Assembly (NCBI GenBank): GCA_003194445.1
Contig: PQXF01000025.1
Span: forward strand, 1 to 42,537
Origin: Candidatus Methanogaster sp.
Lineage (GTDB): Archaea; Halobacteriota; Methanosarcinia; Methanosarcinales; Methanogasteraceae
Direction of reading: 5' to 3'
DNA: 42,537 nucleotides
Positions 33,801-41,969 of this stretch are shown piece after piece; the stretch's first letter is position 1, and the number at the start of each line of letters is the position of its first letter. Under the pieces are notes generated by a model, which saw nothing but the letters and a program-made list of their open reading frames with translations, did no database searches and had not been told where the DNA came from. The position numbers were made by a program, and so were the translations under genes.

Positions 33801-34313
33801 ATTCAATTCTCCCTTGCTATAATTATCGATCACTTTCCCTTGCACCTCAAACTTTAAGTATTAGGCTCGCAAAGTTGCGATAAATGCCTTTTTCTTAAAT
33901 AACTAGCAAGAATTATTCAGGCATTTAATCATTAATGAGCGCTGCAAAACCATACTTATCTCCTCGAAAAAGAGATATAAGAGAAACATGTTGCCATTGC
34001 AAGGTTTTTTTTCTTTACATTATGGAAAACTTTTTCTCAAATGAATGAGCAAATAACAAACGTGAGAATGGGTATCCAAAAGGCGGTGTTTTTTCTTCCA
34101 TTTCAACGGATCCTTCCTGGTTTTTATAGCTGGTTTTAGATTTTTGGAGTAGAAGTTTCTTAAACATTAGATAAGGTGTAACTATTCAGGTGGATAGACT
34201 GAAGGTAGAAGGCTTTTAGGGAGGAACTTAGGGCATTCGATCGTTGCGAGATGGTTGGAATACTTCAGCCTTCAGCCTAGATTGTCACAATTTAATAAAA
34301 CCGGTTCAATTAT
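33801..34313. other. Spacer upstream of the MetAP gene
   Basis: I see no gene in about 510 bp. Two TTCAGCC units occur at 34264-34277, and a related GAAGG-rich stretch at 34190-34215 faces them in inverted orientation. Confidence 0.4.
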
Positions 34314-35222
34314 TTGGGTAATAACAACGTGATACTGAAAAACATGAATGACAAGGTGGGTCGAAACGATCCGTGCCCTTGCGGGAGCGGGCTGAAGTAT
34401 AAAAAATGTTGTCTTCTCAAAAAGGGATCAAAACACAGTGATCTCAAAAATCTATATTTACAGAAATACAGAATTCGACTCAAGGAAAAGGAGGATATCG
34501 AAGGCATCAGGAAGGCCGGACAGTTAGTCCTGGAGCTCCTGCGATTGGTGAAGGATGAGATTAGGCCGGGAATAACCACCGATGATATTAACACCCTGGT
34601 TCATGAATTCACCATTAAAAATAATGCCGTCTCAGCACCCCTGAACTACAGGGGTTTTCCCAAAAGCGTTTGTGTCTCGGTAAATGAAGTTGTCTGCCAC
34701 GGAATCCCCGGCAAACGGATATTAAAGGACGGGGATATTGTGAACGTGGACGTAACTCCCATCTTGAATGGATATTATGCCGATGCAAACCGGACTTTTT
34801 TCGTTGGCTCGCCCAGTTCCGAGGCCCGGAAAATCGTCAAGGTTGCCCGCAACAGTCTAAAGGCCGGTATGTCCATGGTACGTCCAGGAAATACAATAGG
34901 AGATATTGGATGGGCCATACAGAAATATGCTGAAGGGGAAGGGTGCTCAGTGGTCAGAGAATTTGTTGGTCATGGTGTTGGGTTTGAATTCCATGAACCT
35001 CCGGAGGTCCCCCATTATGGCCTTCGAGGGCAGGGTGTGGGCCTTGTTCCCGGTATGGTCTTTACAATTGAACCCATGATAAATCTGGGGAGAAAAAATA
35101 TTCTGATATTGGGAGATAAGTGGACAGTAGTAACAGCGGACGGATCGCTTTCTGCTCAATTTGAACAAACATTTGCTGTTACTGAAAATGGTTATGAGAG
35201 CTTAACACCTTTTGATCTGTGA
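34314..35222 (+). CDS. map: Type I methionine aminopeptidase with N-terminal SEC-C motif
   Basis: Removes the initiator methionine from new proteins. The five metal ligands are visible: two aspartates ([20 protein letters not shown]), the histidine of [12 protein letters not shown], the glutamate of FTIEPM and that of FEQTF. A SEC-C zinc motif ([19 protein letters not shown]) near the N-terminus resembles the SecA tail and may dock the enzyme at the ribosome. The open frame starts with TTG at 34314; the ATG at 34344 ([11 protein letters not shown]) is a more likely start and would give 292 aa. Neither has a strong ribosome site. Confidence 0.94.
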   Translation: MGNNNVILKNMNDKVGRNDPCPCGSGLKYKKCCLLKKGSKHSDLKNLYLQKYRIRLKEKEDIEGIRKAGQLVLELLRLVKDEIRPGITTDDINTLVHEFTIKNNAVSAPLNYRGFPKSVCVSVNEVVCHGIPGKRILKDGDIVNVDVTPILNGYYADANRTFFVGSPSSEARKIVKVARNSLKAGMSMVRPGNTIGDIGWAIQKYAEGEGCSVVREFVGHGVGFEFHEPPEVPHYGLRGQGVGLVPGMVFTIEPMINLGRKNILILGDKWTVVTADGSLSAQFEQTFAVTENGYESLTPFDL

Positions 35223-35272
35223 ACCAGACCCGCAGTTGTCACCAGGAGTAATCCGGCTCGATTGACAAGTCT

Positions 35273-35328
35273 AGCTCATAGCTGGTAGCCGTGAACTCTG
35301 AGCTACCAGCCATGAACTAATCCGTGAA
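35273..35328. repeat. Heptad array with internal stem, downstream of map
   Basis: Eight 7-nt units on the themes AGCTGGT and AGCCATG run without interruption. GCTGGTAGC (35281-35289) pairs with GCTACCAGC (35302-35310), so the array can also fold; without a T-tract it is a poor terminator. Confidence 0.7.
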
Positions 35329-35449
35329 CAATTTTGAATACAAGAAACTCGAAGTTATGAAATAATCTCTTGTTTGGAAATTATTACATGTAAAGGCCTT
35401 AAGTAGATCTGTTGTCCAAAAAAGAACTCTTTCAAAAAAATTCCTGTAT

Positions 35450-35770
35450 TTACATGGTCGTTCGAATGCTCTTGCCTGCAAGAGGATTGTAGAGCTTGGT
35501 TATTGCAACCTTCATAACATCCAGGGTTCCCATGTCCCCAATAATACCCATCAGGGTGTTCTCTGCATCTTCAGGAAGTACACAGGCATCCGAAGAGTCG
35601 AATGCTAAGTCGGTGAAGCCCTTACAGAGTTTCTTTTTGTCTTTCTTGTTCATTCCTACCTGAATCACCTTTTTGCCGTCAATTTCCTGAACTTGATCAG
35701 CCAATCCGGCAGCTTCAATCTTTTTAAGTTTTTCGTCATCCATAAGGACATTGATGTAGAAATCAGCCAT
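35450..35770 (-). CDS. Hypothetical protein, 106 aa
   Basis: Good ribosome site (AGGAGG, 6 bases before the ATG). The protein begins MADFYINVLMDDEKLKKIEAAG and ends YNPLAGKSIRTTM; it is soluble and has two cysteines. I know no matching family. A 33-bp near-perfect palindrome 41 bases upstream of the start suggests tight regulation. It is monocistronic as far as can be seen. Confidence 0.75.
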   Translation of the reverse strand: MADFYINVLMDDEKLKKIEAAGLADQVQEIDGKKVIQVGMNKKDKKKLCKGFTDLAFDSSDACVLPEDAENTLMGIIGDMGTLDVMKVAITKLYNPLAGKSIRTTM

Positions 35771-35810
35771 AAATAACCTCCTGTTAATAAATTACTTGGG
35801 ATATAATTTT

Positions 35811-35843
35811 TGGGCAGAAAACATATAATATGTTTTCTGCCCA
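35811..35843. promoter_or_regulatory. 33-bp palindrome, probable operator
   Basis: Arms of 15 bases (TGGGCAGAAAACATA and its inverse) meet at a 3-base centre. The palindrome lies upstream of the 106-aa gene. T-runs are on the wrong side for a terminator of any visible gene, and a TTATAT -10-like box lies between it and the start codon, so an operator is more likely. Confidence 0.6.
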
Positions 35844-36108
35844 AAGTACGCGAATTCTTGATTTTCCTTCAAAAAATACCTTACACACAGCAAATTTTTA
35901 TATCATGACACCTGTTTTGTGTCAAGAAGCTTGGCTGTTTTTGGGTATTACAAGAGGCTCCAACTAGTGTCTGAACGAAAAGGCTGTTCAGGCACAATTT
36001 TGAATTCTAAATTTTGAATTTAAAACAGCAAGTAACCTTTCAACGGTTCAGATTTTCGTTAAACTCTAAACTTTTGAACCCTGAACCTCTGAACCCGTGA
36101 ACGGCTAC
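35844..36108. other. Spacer with heptad arrays and an element end
   Basis: Holds the second copy of the hairpin repeat (35963-36038), a heptad array at 35996-36023 (theme AATTTTG), another at 36061-36102 (theme TGAACCC) and the terminus GTGAACGGCTAC at 36097-36108, which abuts the fumarase stop codon. No gene. Confidence 0.6.
35963..36038 (+). repeat. Dispersed hairpin repeat, copy 2
   Basis: GTGTCTGAAC (35967-35976) pairs with GTTCAGGCAC (35986-35995) with one G-T wobble. The flank out to AAGTAACC matches 16252-16312 in inverted orientation, with extra heptads here. Confidence 0.65.
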
Positions 36109-37557
36109 CTAGACTTTATGTTGTTTGATTGCAATCTCATAGAAATCCGCACCTGTTATATCGTTAATCACAATGGCAGGAAAATCCTTAACCTTCATCC
36201 GGTACAGGGCCTCAGGACCCAATTCGGGAAATGCAATCAGCTCGCAGGACTCTATGCAGCTCGCCAGATAGGCCCCTGCACCCCCTGTTGTCGCAAAATA
36301 CACGGCCCCGTATTCTTTCAGGGCGGCCTTCACCTCAGGGGAGCGCCTTCCCTTTCCCATTGTGGCAAGCACGCCTTCAGCCAGCATGCGGGGGGTATAG
36401 GCATCCATTCGATAGCTGGTGGTGGGCCCTGCGGAACCCACCGGCCTTCCCGGCGGGGCTGGAGAGGGACCCACATAGTATATTAACTGGCCCCTGAGGT
36501 CTACAGGCAAAAAATCCCCCCTGTCTAACATTTCCACCAATCGACGATGGGTCTGGTCCCGCCCGGTATAAATAACACCGTTAAGCAACACCCAATCACC
36601 AGCCCGAAGGTCCCGTATAGCCGATTTTGACAGTGGGAGCTCGATCCGAACTACTCCTTGCGCAAAAGACTGGGGGTAGTGACCCATGACCCTTGACCCT
36701 TGACTCATAACCCATGATCCATCGCTCCACTTTGCAGTGCAATGCCTGGCAGCATGACATTGGATGTTTATTGCTACCGGGAGGCTTGCTATATGACAGG
36801 GAAAGACCTCCACTGCCACACCAAGAGACGTAACAGACCCGCCAAGTCCCAGGGGACCAATCCCCAGGCCATTTATTCGGACAAATATCCGGTCCTCCAG
36901 CTCTGCCAAATCATCCCTTGGATTTCTCGAACCCACAGGTCTCAACAGGGCCTTTTTGGCAAGCAGCGCCGCCTTTTCCATGGTGCCGCCGATGCCGATG
37001 CCTATTATCCCGGGAGGACAGGGGTTCGGTCCGGCCTTTAGCACCTGATTTGCTACCGCCCCCACAATGCCATCCTCGCCTGCCGAAGGCGGGAGCATCA
37101 CCGTGGCACTCATATTTTCGCTTCCGCAGCCCTTTGGTAATACGGAAATCTCCAGGCTGTCACCTGCCACCGGCTCTACATGGATAACCGCAGGGGTGTT
37201 GTCCCCTGTGTTTTTCCTGGTAATAGGATCGCAAACAGAGCATCTCAGATAGCCTTCTCTTGTACCTTGGGCAATCCCCTCATTTATGGCCCTAATCAGG
37301 TCGCCCTCAACTTTAAACTCCTGACCTATTTGCACAGATACAACATCAATACCTGTATCCTGACATATCGGAAGGCCGGTCTGCCTGGCAAGACCTGCAT
37401 TTTCTACTATAATATCAAGCAGCAGCCTGCCGGTCTGTGATTCCTCTCTCTCCCTTGCAGCCAGAAGAGCTGTCTCGACATCCTGTGGCAGTTCACGGTT
37501 TGCGGTCTGTACCAGCCTGCTTACTATTGAAACGATGTCTCGTTCTGATAGTTTCAT
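36109..37557 (-). CDS. fumA: Class I fumarate hydratase, alpha and beta fused
   Basis: Oxygen-sensitive [4Fe-4S] enzyme that interconverts fumarate and malate in the citric acid cycle. The alpha domain (1 to about 277) has C65 in PICQDTG, C144 in LPKGCGSENMS and C180 in NPCPPGIIGIGIGG as candidate cluster ligands. The beta domain (about 298-482) has DWVLLNGVIYTGRDQTHRRL and GPTTSYRMDAYTPRML. Total 482 aa. Alpha and beta are separate genes in many anaerobes. The joining segment, residues 280-293, is encoded by six consecutive heptads at 36679-36720, so the fusion seems to run through a spacer-type repeat. The related tartrate dehydratase is a less likely identity. Confidence 0.9.
   Translation of the reverse strand: MKLSERDIVSIVSRLVQTANRELPQDVETALLAAREREESQTGRLLLDIIVENAGLARQTGLPICQDTGIDVVSVQIGQEFKVEGDLIRAINEGIAQGTREGYLRCSVCDPITRKNTGDNTPAVIHVEPVAGDSLEISVLPKGCGSENMSATVMLPPSAGEDGIVGAVANQVLKAGPNPCPPGIIGIGIGGTMEKAALLAKKALLRPVGSRNPRDDLAELEDRIFVRINGLGIGPLGLGGSVTSLGVAVEVFPCHIASLPVAINIQCHAARHCTAKWSDGSWVMSQGSRVMGHYPQSFAQGVVRIELPLSKSAIRDLRAGDWVLLNGVIYTGRDQTHRRLVEMLDRGDFLPVDLRGQLIYYVGPSPAPPGRPVGSAGPTTSYRMDAYTPRMLAEGVLATMGKGRRSPEVKAALKEYGAVYFATTGGAGAYLASCIESCELIAFPELGPEALYRMKVKDFPAIVINDITGADFYEIAIKQHKV
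36679..36720. repeat. In-frame heptad array inside the fumarase gene
   Basis: Six 7-nt units on the theme TTGACCC occupy exactly 42 bases, or 14 codons, between the alpha and beta domains. Confidence 0.8.
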
Positions 37558-37574
37558 AGTTCGAGTTTAGACTC

Positions 37575-37988
37575 TCAGATACACAAAACTAACTGCTTGT
37601 CTTTGATTTCTTCCTCGATAATATCAATAAGTTCAAGACTATTTATCGGTCTGGAAGGTTGTACATTGTCCTCCCGGCCAAGATGGATATGACAAGGAAA
37701 TCCAGGCAAACCGGGAAAGTGTTCGGCATTATCCCATCGCTTTATCAATTGTTTTTGCTCTTTGTCCATCCATTGATATCTATATGCCTTTGGAAAACAT
37801 TCCTCATCTTCACACACAAAATATTCTGAAATTTCCAGAAAATCACTATTTGCCAAAATAAGCCGTGCCCTAAAATAACCCCGGTCGGAAAGAACGATTC
37901 TCTCATCAATGATTTCAACTGATTGGATGAAACTGCTAACTGTAAGCTTAATCTTGAGGTCCATCAAATACGTTTCAGCGTTCATCAA
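37575..37988 (-). CDS. TumE-like toxin (DUF6516 family)
   Basis: A 137-aa protein with the DUF6516 pattern: VEIIDERIVLSDRGYFRARLILANSDFLEISEYF, then AYRYQWMDKEQKQLIKRWDNAEHFPGLPGFPCHIHLG. This family includes the toxin TumE. Its ATG overlaps the stop of the preceding gene by 4 bases, typical of toxin-antitoxin pairs. The histidine-rich HFPGLPGFPCHIH segment is conserved in relatives as I recall them and may be catalytic. Confidence 0.8.
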   Translation of the reverse strand: MMNAETYLMDLKIKLTVSSFIQSVEIIDERIVLSDRGYFRARLILANSDFLEISEYFVCEDEECFPKAYRYQWMDKEQKQLIKRWDNAEHFPGLPGFPCHIHLGREDNVQPSRPINSLELIDIIEEEIKDKQLVLCI

Positions 37989-38308
37989 GAGCTTTCTTCC
38001 TGCAGAAGTCTAATTCTCTGGAAAAGCGCCGTCCGCATATCAAGAAAAGATATCCATTCGATATTATCCGCCGAATCATCCGCCAAACCGGCATGAAATT
38101 TTTCAGCAAACTCCTCGGAATTCATATCGTATTTTGCTTCTAGTCTTTCTATTCCGGTTTCAATTTCTGTCAGTTCACGTTTTAATTTGGCAAGCTCAAG
38201 CTCCACTAATTTGTTAAGAGCCTTTCCGACAAGATCACTCTTATATCCTTTCTGCAAAAGGGCCTCAAGGATATGTAATTTAGTCAAGCTGGCAGTGTCA
38301 CTCTGCAT
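37985..38308 (-). CDS. Partner (probable antitoxin) of the DUF6516 protein
   Basis: A 107-aa helical protein with a long coiled coil (residues 30-60: NKLVELELAKLKRELTEIE) and a C-terminal EEFAEKFHAGLADDSADNIEWISFLDMRTAL segment that I associate with DUF6516 neighbours. It lacks the helix-turn-helix expected of the TumA antitoxin. An AAGGAGAAAGA site precedes the ATG. The role is inferred from the overlap with the next gene. Confidence 0.7.
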   Translation of the reverse strand: MQSDTASLTKLHILEALLQKGYKSDLVGKALNKLVELELAKLKRELTEIETGIERLEAKYDMNSEEFAEKFHAGLADDSADNIEWISFLDMRTALFQRIRLLQEESS

Positions 38309-38570
38309 GGTATCTTTCTCCTTTAAAACCCTCGCCCCCCTCTTTATACATTAAAAGCTACGAAAACCCAGCCAATCTCAAGACCTTGTCCACCACTTCC
38401 AATGGATCGTGTCCCAGGACTCGAATAATCGGCTCTTTTCCTATATCTCATGCATAGCGTATAGAGCGCATTCACTGGTTGGGGAACCCCTTCGATTCGA
38501 ACAACCAGTCGAACAGTGAGTTGATCCAGGCAGGCATCAGATGGAGCAGATGTGGGTCTATCTATAGAGC

Positions 38571-38939
38571 TCAAAATTCGTAGCCGCGCGCTACCCAATA
38601 ATGCCAATCGGCTATCGCTTCTTGGGTGTCTTCATCCACTTCAAGGGGCTGCAACTGTGCCAGAGGGACTCCAAAAGTGCGTTTTTGCCACTCAATTTCC
38701 ACAAATATCTCCCGCATACATTCATCTTCAGGAACCATTTGGATAACTCTAACTCGTTCGCCTGCTTTTAATGGGGAAATGGGTCTTGTTGCAATGCAAC
38801 GAGCTTCAAACGGAAACTGTATTTTGTCGTCAAGATAGTAGTACCAGCCCATTGCCTGTTCCTCTGGGCCATAAGCATCCACTATCGCTTCCATTGCAAT
38901 GCGGTATTCGCGTGGTTCATGCTTTTTCACTTTGGCCAT
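38571..38939 (-). CDS. CcbP-like calcium-binding protein
   Basis: A 122-aa acidic protein similar in pattern to the cyanobacterial calcium-binding protein CcbP: REYRIAMEAIVDAYGPEEQAMGWYYYLDD, then FPFEARC, VRVIQM and IADWHYWVARGYEF. Members lack EF hands and bind calcium through surface acids. The gene stands alone with a weak ribosome site. The 230 bp downstream (38340-38570) may hold remnants of an older gene but no intact frame. Confidence 0.8.
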   Translation of the reverse strand: MAKVKKHEPREYRIAMEAIVDAYGPEEQAMGWYYYLDDKIQFPFEARCIATRPISPLKAGERVRVIQMVPEDECMREIFVEIEWQKRTFGVPLAQLQPLEVDEDTQEAIADWHYWVARGYEF

Positions 38940-39399
38940 ACTATACCTGTTTCTCTGCCGTTTTCAAAAGTGTGGGCTCTTATACGGCACGCGCATAATG
39001 TAGATTAGATCCGGGGTTCGCTATTGTGAGAGATCCGCCGGACCTTCCCGCCCGCCTCGCAAGCGAGAGCGTTGCGGGCAGGTTGCAGGAGCCGTTACAG
39101 GCCTAAGGAACTTGCGCTTTTTAGACACCCAAATGTTCAACTAGCTGTTTTTAAAAAAGAAGTTTTTTAGCTTGACAGGGAAATATAAGATGTCCCATAG
39201 ATCACATATATCCGCCTGTCATGTCAGATAATTACAGCCGCTTACTTGCCATCCGGCATCGCCACTTTAACACTATAATATTGTAATATAAGCATGTTAA
39301 TCGATTCCGGTTGACTTTACTTCAATTTGATGGTAATCGATTAAAAAATAGACCCAAAAATTTTAATTCGTTTGACCTCATTAAAATTGATTTTAGTTT
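38940..39399. other. Spacer upstream of the Fic gene
   Basis: I see no gene in 460 bp. It contains the hairpin at 39047-39082 and two copies of TAATCGATT (near 39298 and 39342). A candidate promoter for the Fic gene (TTGACT, 17 bp, TAATCG) overlaps the second copy, so the pair could be an operator. Confidence 0.4.
39047..39082. repeat. REP-like GC-rich hairpin
   Basis: Outer arms CCCGCCCGC and GCGGGCAGG enclose a second stem CTCGC-AA-GCGAG. It resembles the hairpin at 8145-8176 in style; no T-tract follows. Confidence 0.5.
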
Positions 39400-40542
39400 A
39401 TGGATGTGTCGAAGTTCACAGAGGAGAAAACCGGGAAATTAGTCCCGGTTAACGTCCCGGAGAAAGACTGGGCTTTCACTCCAGACCCGCTACCACCAAA
39501 ATGGCAATTTCCCGCTTCGCTTTGGCCTCTTTTATCCAAGGCGCGAGAAAGCCTTGCTCGATTGGATGGCATTGGTCGTACGCTTCCCAACCCTGAGTTG
39601 CTTCTCCATCCACTCCAGAGCCGGGAAGCTCTCCGTTCCTCAAGTCTCGAAGGCACATACGCTTCACCTCAGCAGCTGCTGCTTTTTGAGCTTGAGCCTC
39701 GTGAACCAAAATCCGAAAGCGACCCAGCTAATGCATGGTTGGAAGTCTCGAACTACGGTCGGGCCCTACGTCAGGGGATGCACTTTCTCCAGAGACTTCC
39801 TCTCTGCCTACGACTCATTCGAGAACTTCACAAAACTCTTTTGACTGGAGTACGCGGCAAAGATAAAGCGCCAGGAGAGTTTCGCAAATTGCAGGTCCAG
39901 ATTGGTTCAGATAGACGATTCATCCCCCCTCCCGCTAATTACTTACCGGCTTGTCTCGACGCCTTTGAGAAAAGGCTAAATCAAGAAGACCTGAACTACG
40001 ATCCATTGGTCCGATGCTATATGCTACACTATCAATTCGAGGCAATCCATCCCTTCATTGACGGCAACGGTCGGGTTGGTCGTGTGCTTCTGTCGCTCAT
40101 GGTTTATAAGTGGTGCGACCTCACAATGCCGTGGCTATACATGAGCGCGTTCTTTGAACAGTACAAGGATGAATACATTGACAATCTATTTCGAGTAAGT
40201 TCGCGCGGAGAGTGGGAAAGATGGATTGAATTCTGCCTGCGAGGCACGGTTGCCCATGCTGAGGATTCTGTGCGCCGTTGCGATGCCTTGCGAATTCTGA
40301 AAGAGCGATATATCCAAAAGGCCGGCGGACTAAGTGTACGTGCGCATACGATAATCGACGACTTGTTCACCTCACCTGTTTTGAGGATTCCGGATGTGGC
40401 GAAGAAGTACTCAATTACGTATCCCACCGCGAAAACTGATGTCCAAGGACTGGTCAAGGAGGACGTCTTGCAGGAGATCGAAGACATAAGACCTAGGACA
40501 TTTTTCTCACCGGACATATTCGAGATTGCGTATGGTGAGTAA
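39400..40542 (+). CDS. Fic family protein (probable AMP transferase)
   Basis: A 380-aa class II Fic enzyme, which transfers AMP or a related group to a target protein. The active-site loop HPFIDGNGRVGR is intact, including the catalytic histidine. An N-terminal inhibitory helix with the motif S-S-S-L-E-G (RSSSLEGTYAS, near residue 80) carries the glutamate that would restrain activity until displaced. A winged-helix-like C-terminus (about 310-370, RIPDVAKKYSITYPTAKTDVQGL) may bind DNA. Length and motifs suggest it is functional. No separate antitoxin gene is seen. Confidence 0.93.
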   Translation: MDVSKFTEEKTGKLVPVNVPEKDWAFTPDPLPPKWQFPASLWPLLSKARESLARLDGIGRTLPNPELLLHPLQSREALRSSSLEGTYASPQQLLLFELEPREPKSESDPANAWLEVSNYGRALRQGMHFLQRLPLCLRLIRELHKTLLTGVRGKDKAPGEFRKLQVQIGSDRRFIPPPANYLPACLDAFEKRLNQEDLNYDPLVRCYMLHYQFEAIHPFIDGNGRVGRVLLSLMVYKWCDLTMPWLYMSAFFEQYKDEYIDNLFRVSSRGEWERWIEFCLRGTVAHAEDSVRRCDALRILKERYIQKAGGLSVRAHTIIDDLFTSPVLRIPDVAKKYSITYPTAKTDVQGLVKEDVLQEIEDIRPRTFFSPDIFEIAYGE

Positions 40543-40662
40543 ATAAATGTGCGGTATAGAACGAGTTCATGCAGCGGATGGGGAAAATGTTTGGTTTCCT
40601 AAAATCCCCTGCTATGCATAGTTCCGGCCCCGCTGCTGATGATTCTGATAGGAGTGGAAAGA

Positions 40663-41127
40663 ATGAATTATCCACTTCGAATTGTTACTTCTAGCATTCC
40701 CATAATAATTGGAGTATGTGGAATACTTTATTCCGTCTACAGACTATTTATAATAAAAATTTCGAGGGGTTGGCCATATACTCCAGGAAAAATTGTGACC
40801 TCACACATTGAGACCTACTACCATGGTGAGCGTTGTATAGAAAGAGCTGTTATTGAATACGAGTATGAAGTAGAAGGAAAGCTTTTTCGTGGAAGTAAGA
40901 TAAGCTCGGGTATGGATTTTGGCATTTCAAGTTCGGCACCAAGTTTGAGCCCTGCTGAGTATGTTGTTAAAAAATATGGACGGGGAGATGAGGTTAGAGT
41001 TTTCTATAACCCAAATCGACCGAAAAGCTCTTTTTTGGAGAAGGGCGGGTATATTGGACTGGCTATGAGCATAATCTTTTCTGTGGTTTCGATTAGTTTT
41101 GGTATAATCTGGTATAAATACTCCTAA
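40663..41127 (+). CDS. DUF3592 membrane protein
   Basis: I chose the ATG at 40663 because GGAG lies 8 bases upstream; an in-frame ATG at 40639 lacks a site. The 154-aa product has a membrane span near each end (SIPIIIGVCGILYSVYRLFI and GLAMSIIFSVVSISFGIIWY) enclosing a beta-rich domain with the DUF3592 pattern (WPYTPGKIVTSHIE, VIEYEYEVEGKLFRGSKI, VRVFYNPNRPKSSFLEKG). Function unknown. Confidence 0.82.
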   Translation: MNYPLRIVTSSIPIIIGVCGILYSVYRLFIIKISRGWPYTPGKIVTSHIETYYHGERCIERAVIEYEYEVEGKLFRGSKISSGMDFGISSSAPSLSPAEYVVKKYGRGDEVRVFYNPNRPKSSFLEKGGYIGLAMSIIFSVVSISFGIIWYKYS

Positions 41128-41128
41128 T

Positions 41129-41148
41129 CCGGACAAGCCGGAACAGTG
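41129..41148 (+). repeat. CCGG repeat matching the empty site of the MITE
   Basis: Matches the sequence restored by removing the element at 3450-3820 plus one target copy, at 18 of 20 positions by my count. Confidence 0.6.
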
Positions 41149-41280
41149 CCTAAAGTGAACTAAAGTTTGAAGTGCCTAAAGTTAAGGTATCGCTTCGCTC
41201 CATCTATTTATATTAACCGCGCTGAAAGCGCGCACCACAACTTTAGGCACTTTAGCTCACTTTAGGCACTTCAAACTCAA
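41146..41280. repeat. Inverted-repeat element, theme CTAAAGTG
   Basis: AGTTTGAAGTGCCTAAAGT (41164-41182) is perfectly inverted at 41259-41277, and further copies of GTGCCTAAAGT lie outside or inside both arms. A short GCGCTGAAAGCGC palindrome sits near the centre. Unit spacing is about 9-10 nt, unlike the 7-nt arrays. Confidence 0.65.
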
Positions 41281-41513
41281 TTAACTTGAAAATATTCTGC
41301 CATAAAATGCACGAAATTTAGAACTAAGGTACTAACAAATATAATGCCCAGGCATATATAACCGTCTCGGTCTCATGGGCAACCTGCTCCTGCCAATCAG
41401 CTATTTGCACACACCGTTATCATACTTATTCAATATAGTCTATTACGCCCCGCAATTCCGGGCCTTGGAAAAACCGCCACGCTGTTTGCGGTCTGGTTGA
41501 CCCCATTTTTATG

Positions 41514-41936
41514 TCATTTCGCTTTCTGTGCTTGGAAATAAAGTACGCCCCCATTTGTGTCGTAACGACTATACGTCAGACCATTATGAGAACAGACCTG
41601 TTCAATGTCCTCTTCAGTAAAAGAATGAAGGCCTCGCTTATCTGAAATTTTCTTCCATGTAGCATCAAAATCCTTGCTGATTCCAACGACAGGCGTACTG
41701 CATACAAATACGCCGCCATTCTTTAGCACCCTCGCCGCTTCTGCAATGGCCAGTTGATATTTCGGGATCATATGCAGGGCGGTGTCCATTAAAACGAACT
41801 CAAAAGATTCATCTCCTAAAAGAAGCTCTTCGGCGTTTCCCTGAATAAATCTGGATTTTCGAAAAGATTTCTTTTTCGCCTTTTTAACAGCCTGCTTAAG
41901 CATGGAATATGACAAATCGAGGCCAGTATATCCCAT
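41514..41936 (-). pseudogene. SAM-dependent methyltransferase, 5' truncated
   Basis: The 140 residues match the second half of a class I (type 11) methyltransferase: YTGLDLSYSMLKQA (motif after the SAM loop), FIQGNAEELLLGDESFEFVLMDTALHM and ARVLKNGGVFVCSTP. The glycine-rich SAM-binding loop (D-x-G-C-G-x-G) that must precede it is missing. The first codons abut the transposase remnant upstream, so an insertion probably cut off the start. It is unlikely to be active. Confidence 0.75.
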
Positions 41937-41969
41937 TTTCCGCGGGTAAAAAATCTGTTTTTCCTGATT

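Larger units (their letters stand above)
41128..41513. other. Repeat-rich spacer
   Basis: No gene seen. It includes the CCGG repeat at 41129-41148 and the inverted-repeat element at 41146-41280. The rest, up to the methyltransferase stop, shows nothing distinctive. Confidence 0.5.

Noticed and set aside
38344-38607. 87-aa minus-strand ORF downstream of the CcbP-like gene
   Set aside because: It overlaps the CcbP-like gene in another frame. Fragments such as VVDKVLRLAGF appear in a different frame, so at most this is a decayed gene.
39000-39040. tRNA-like GGTTCG sequence
   Set aside because: No acceptor or anticodon stems can be formed around it.
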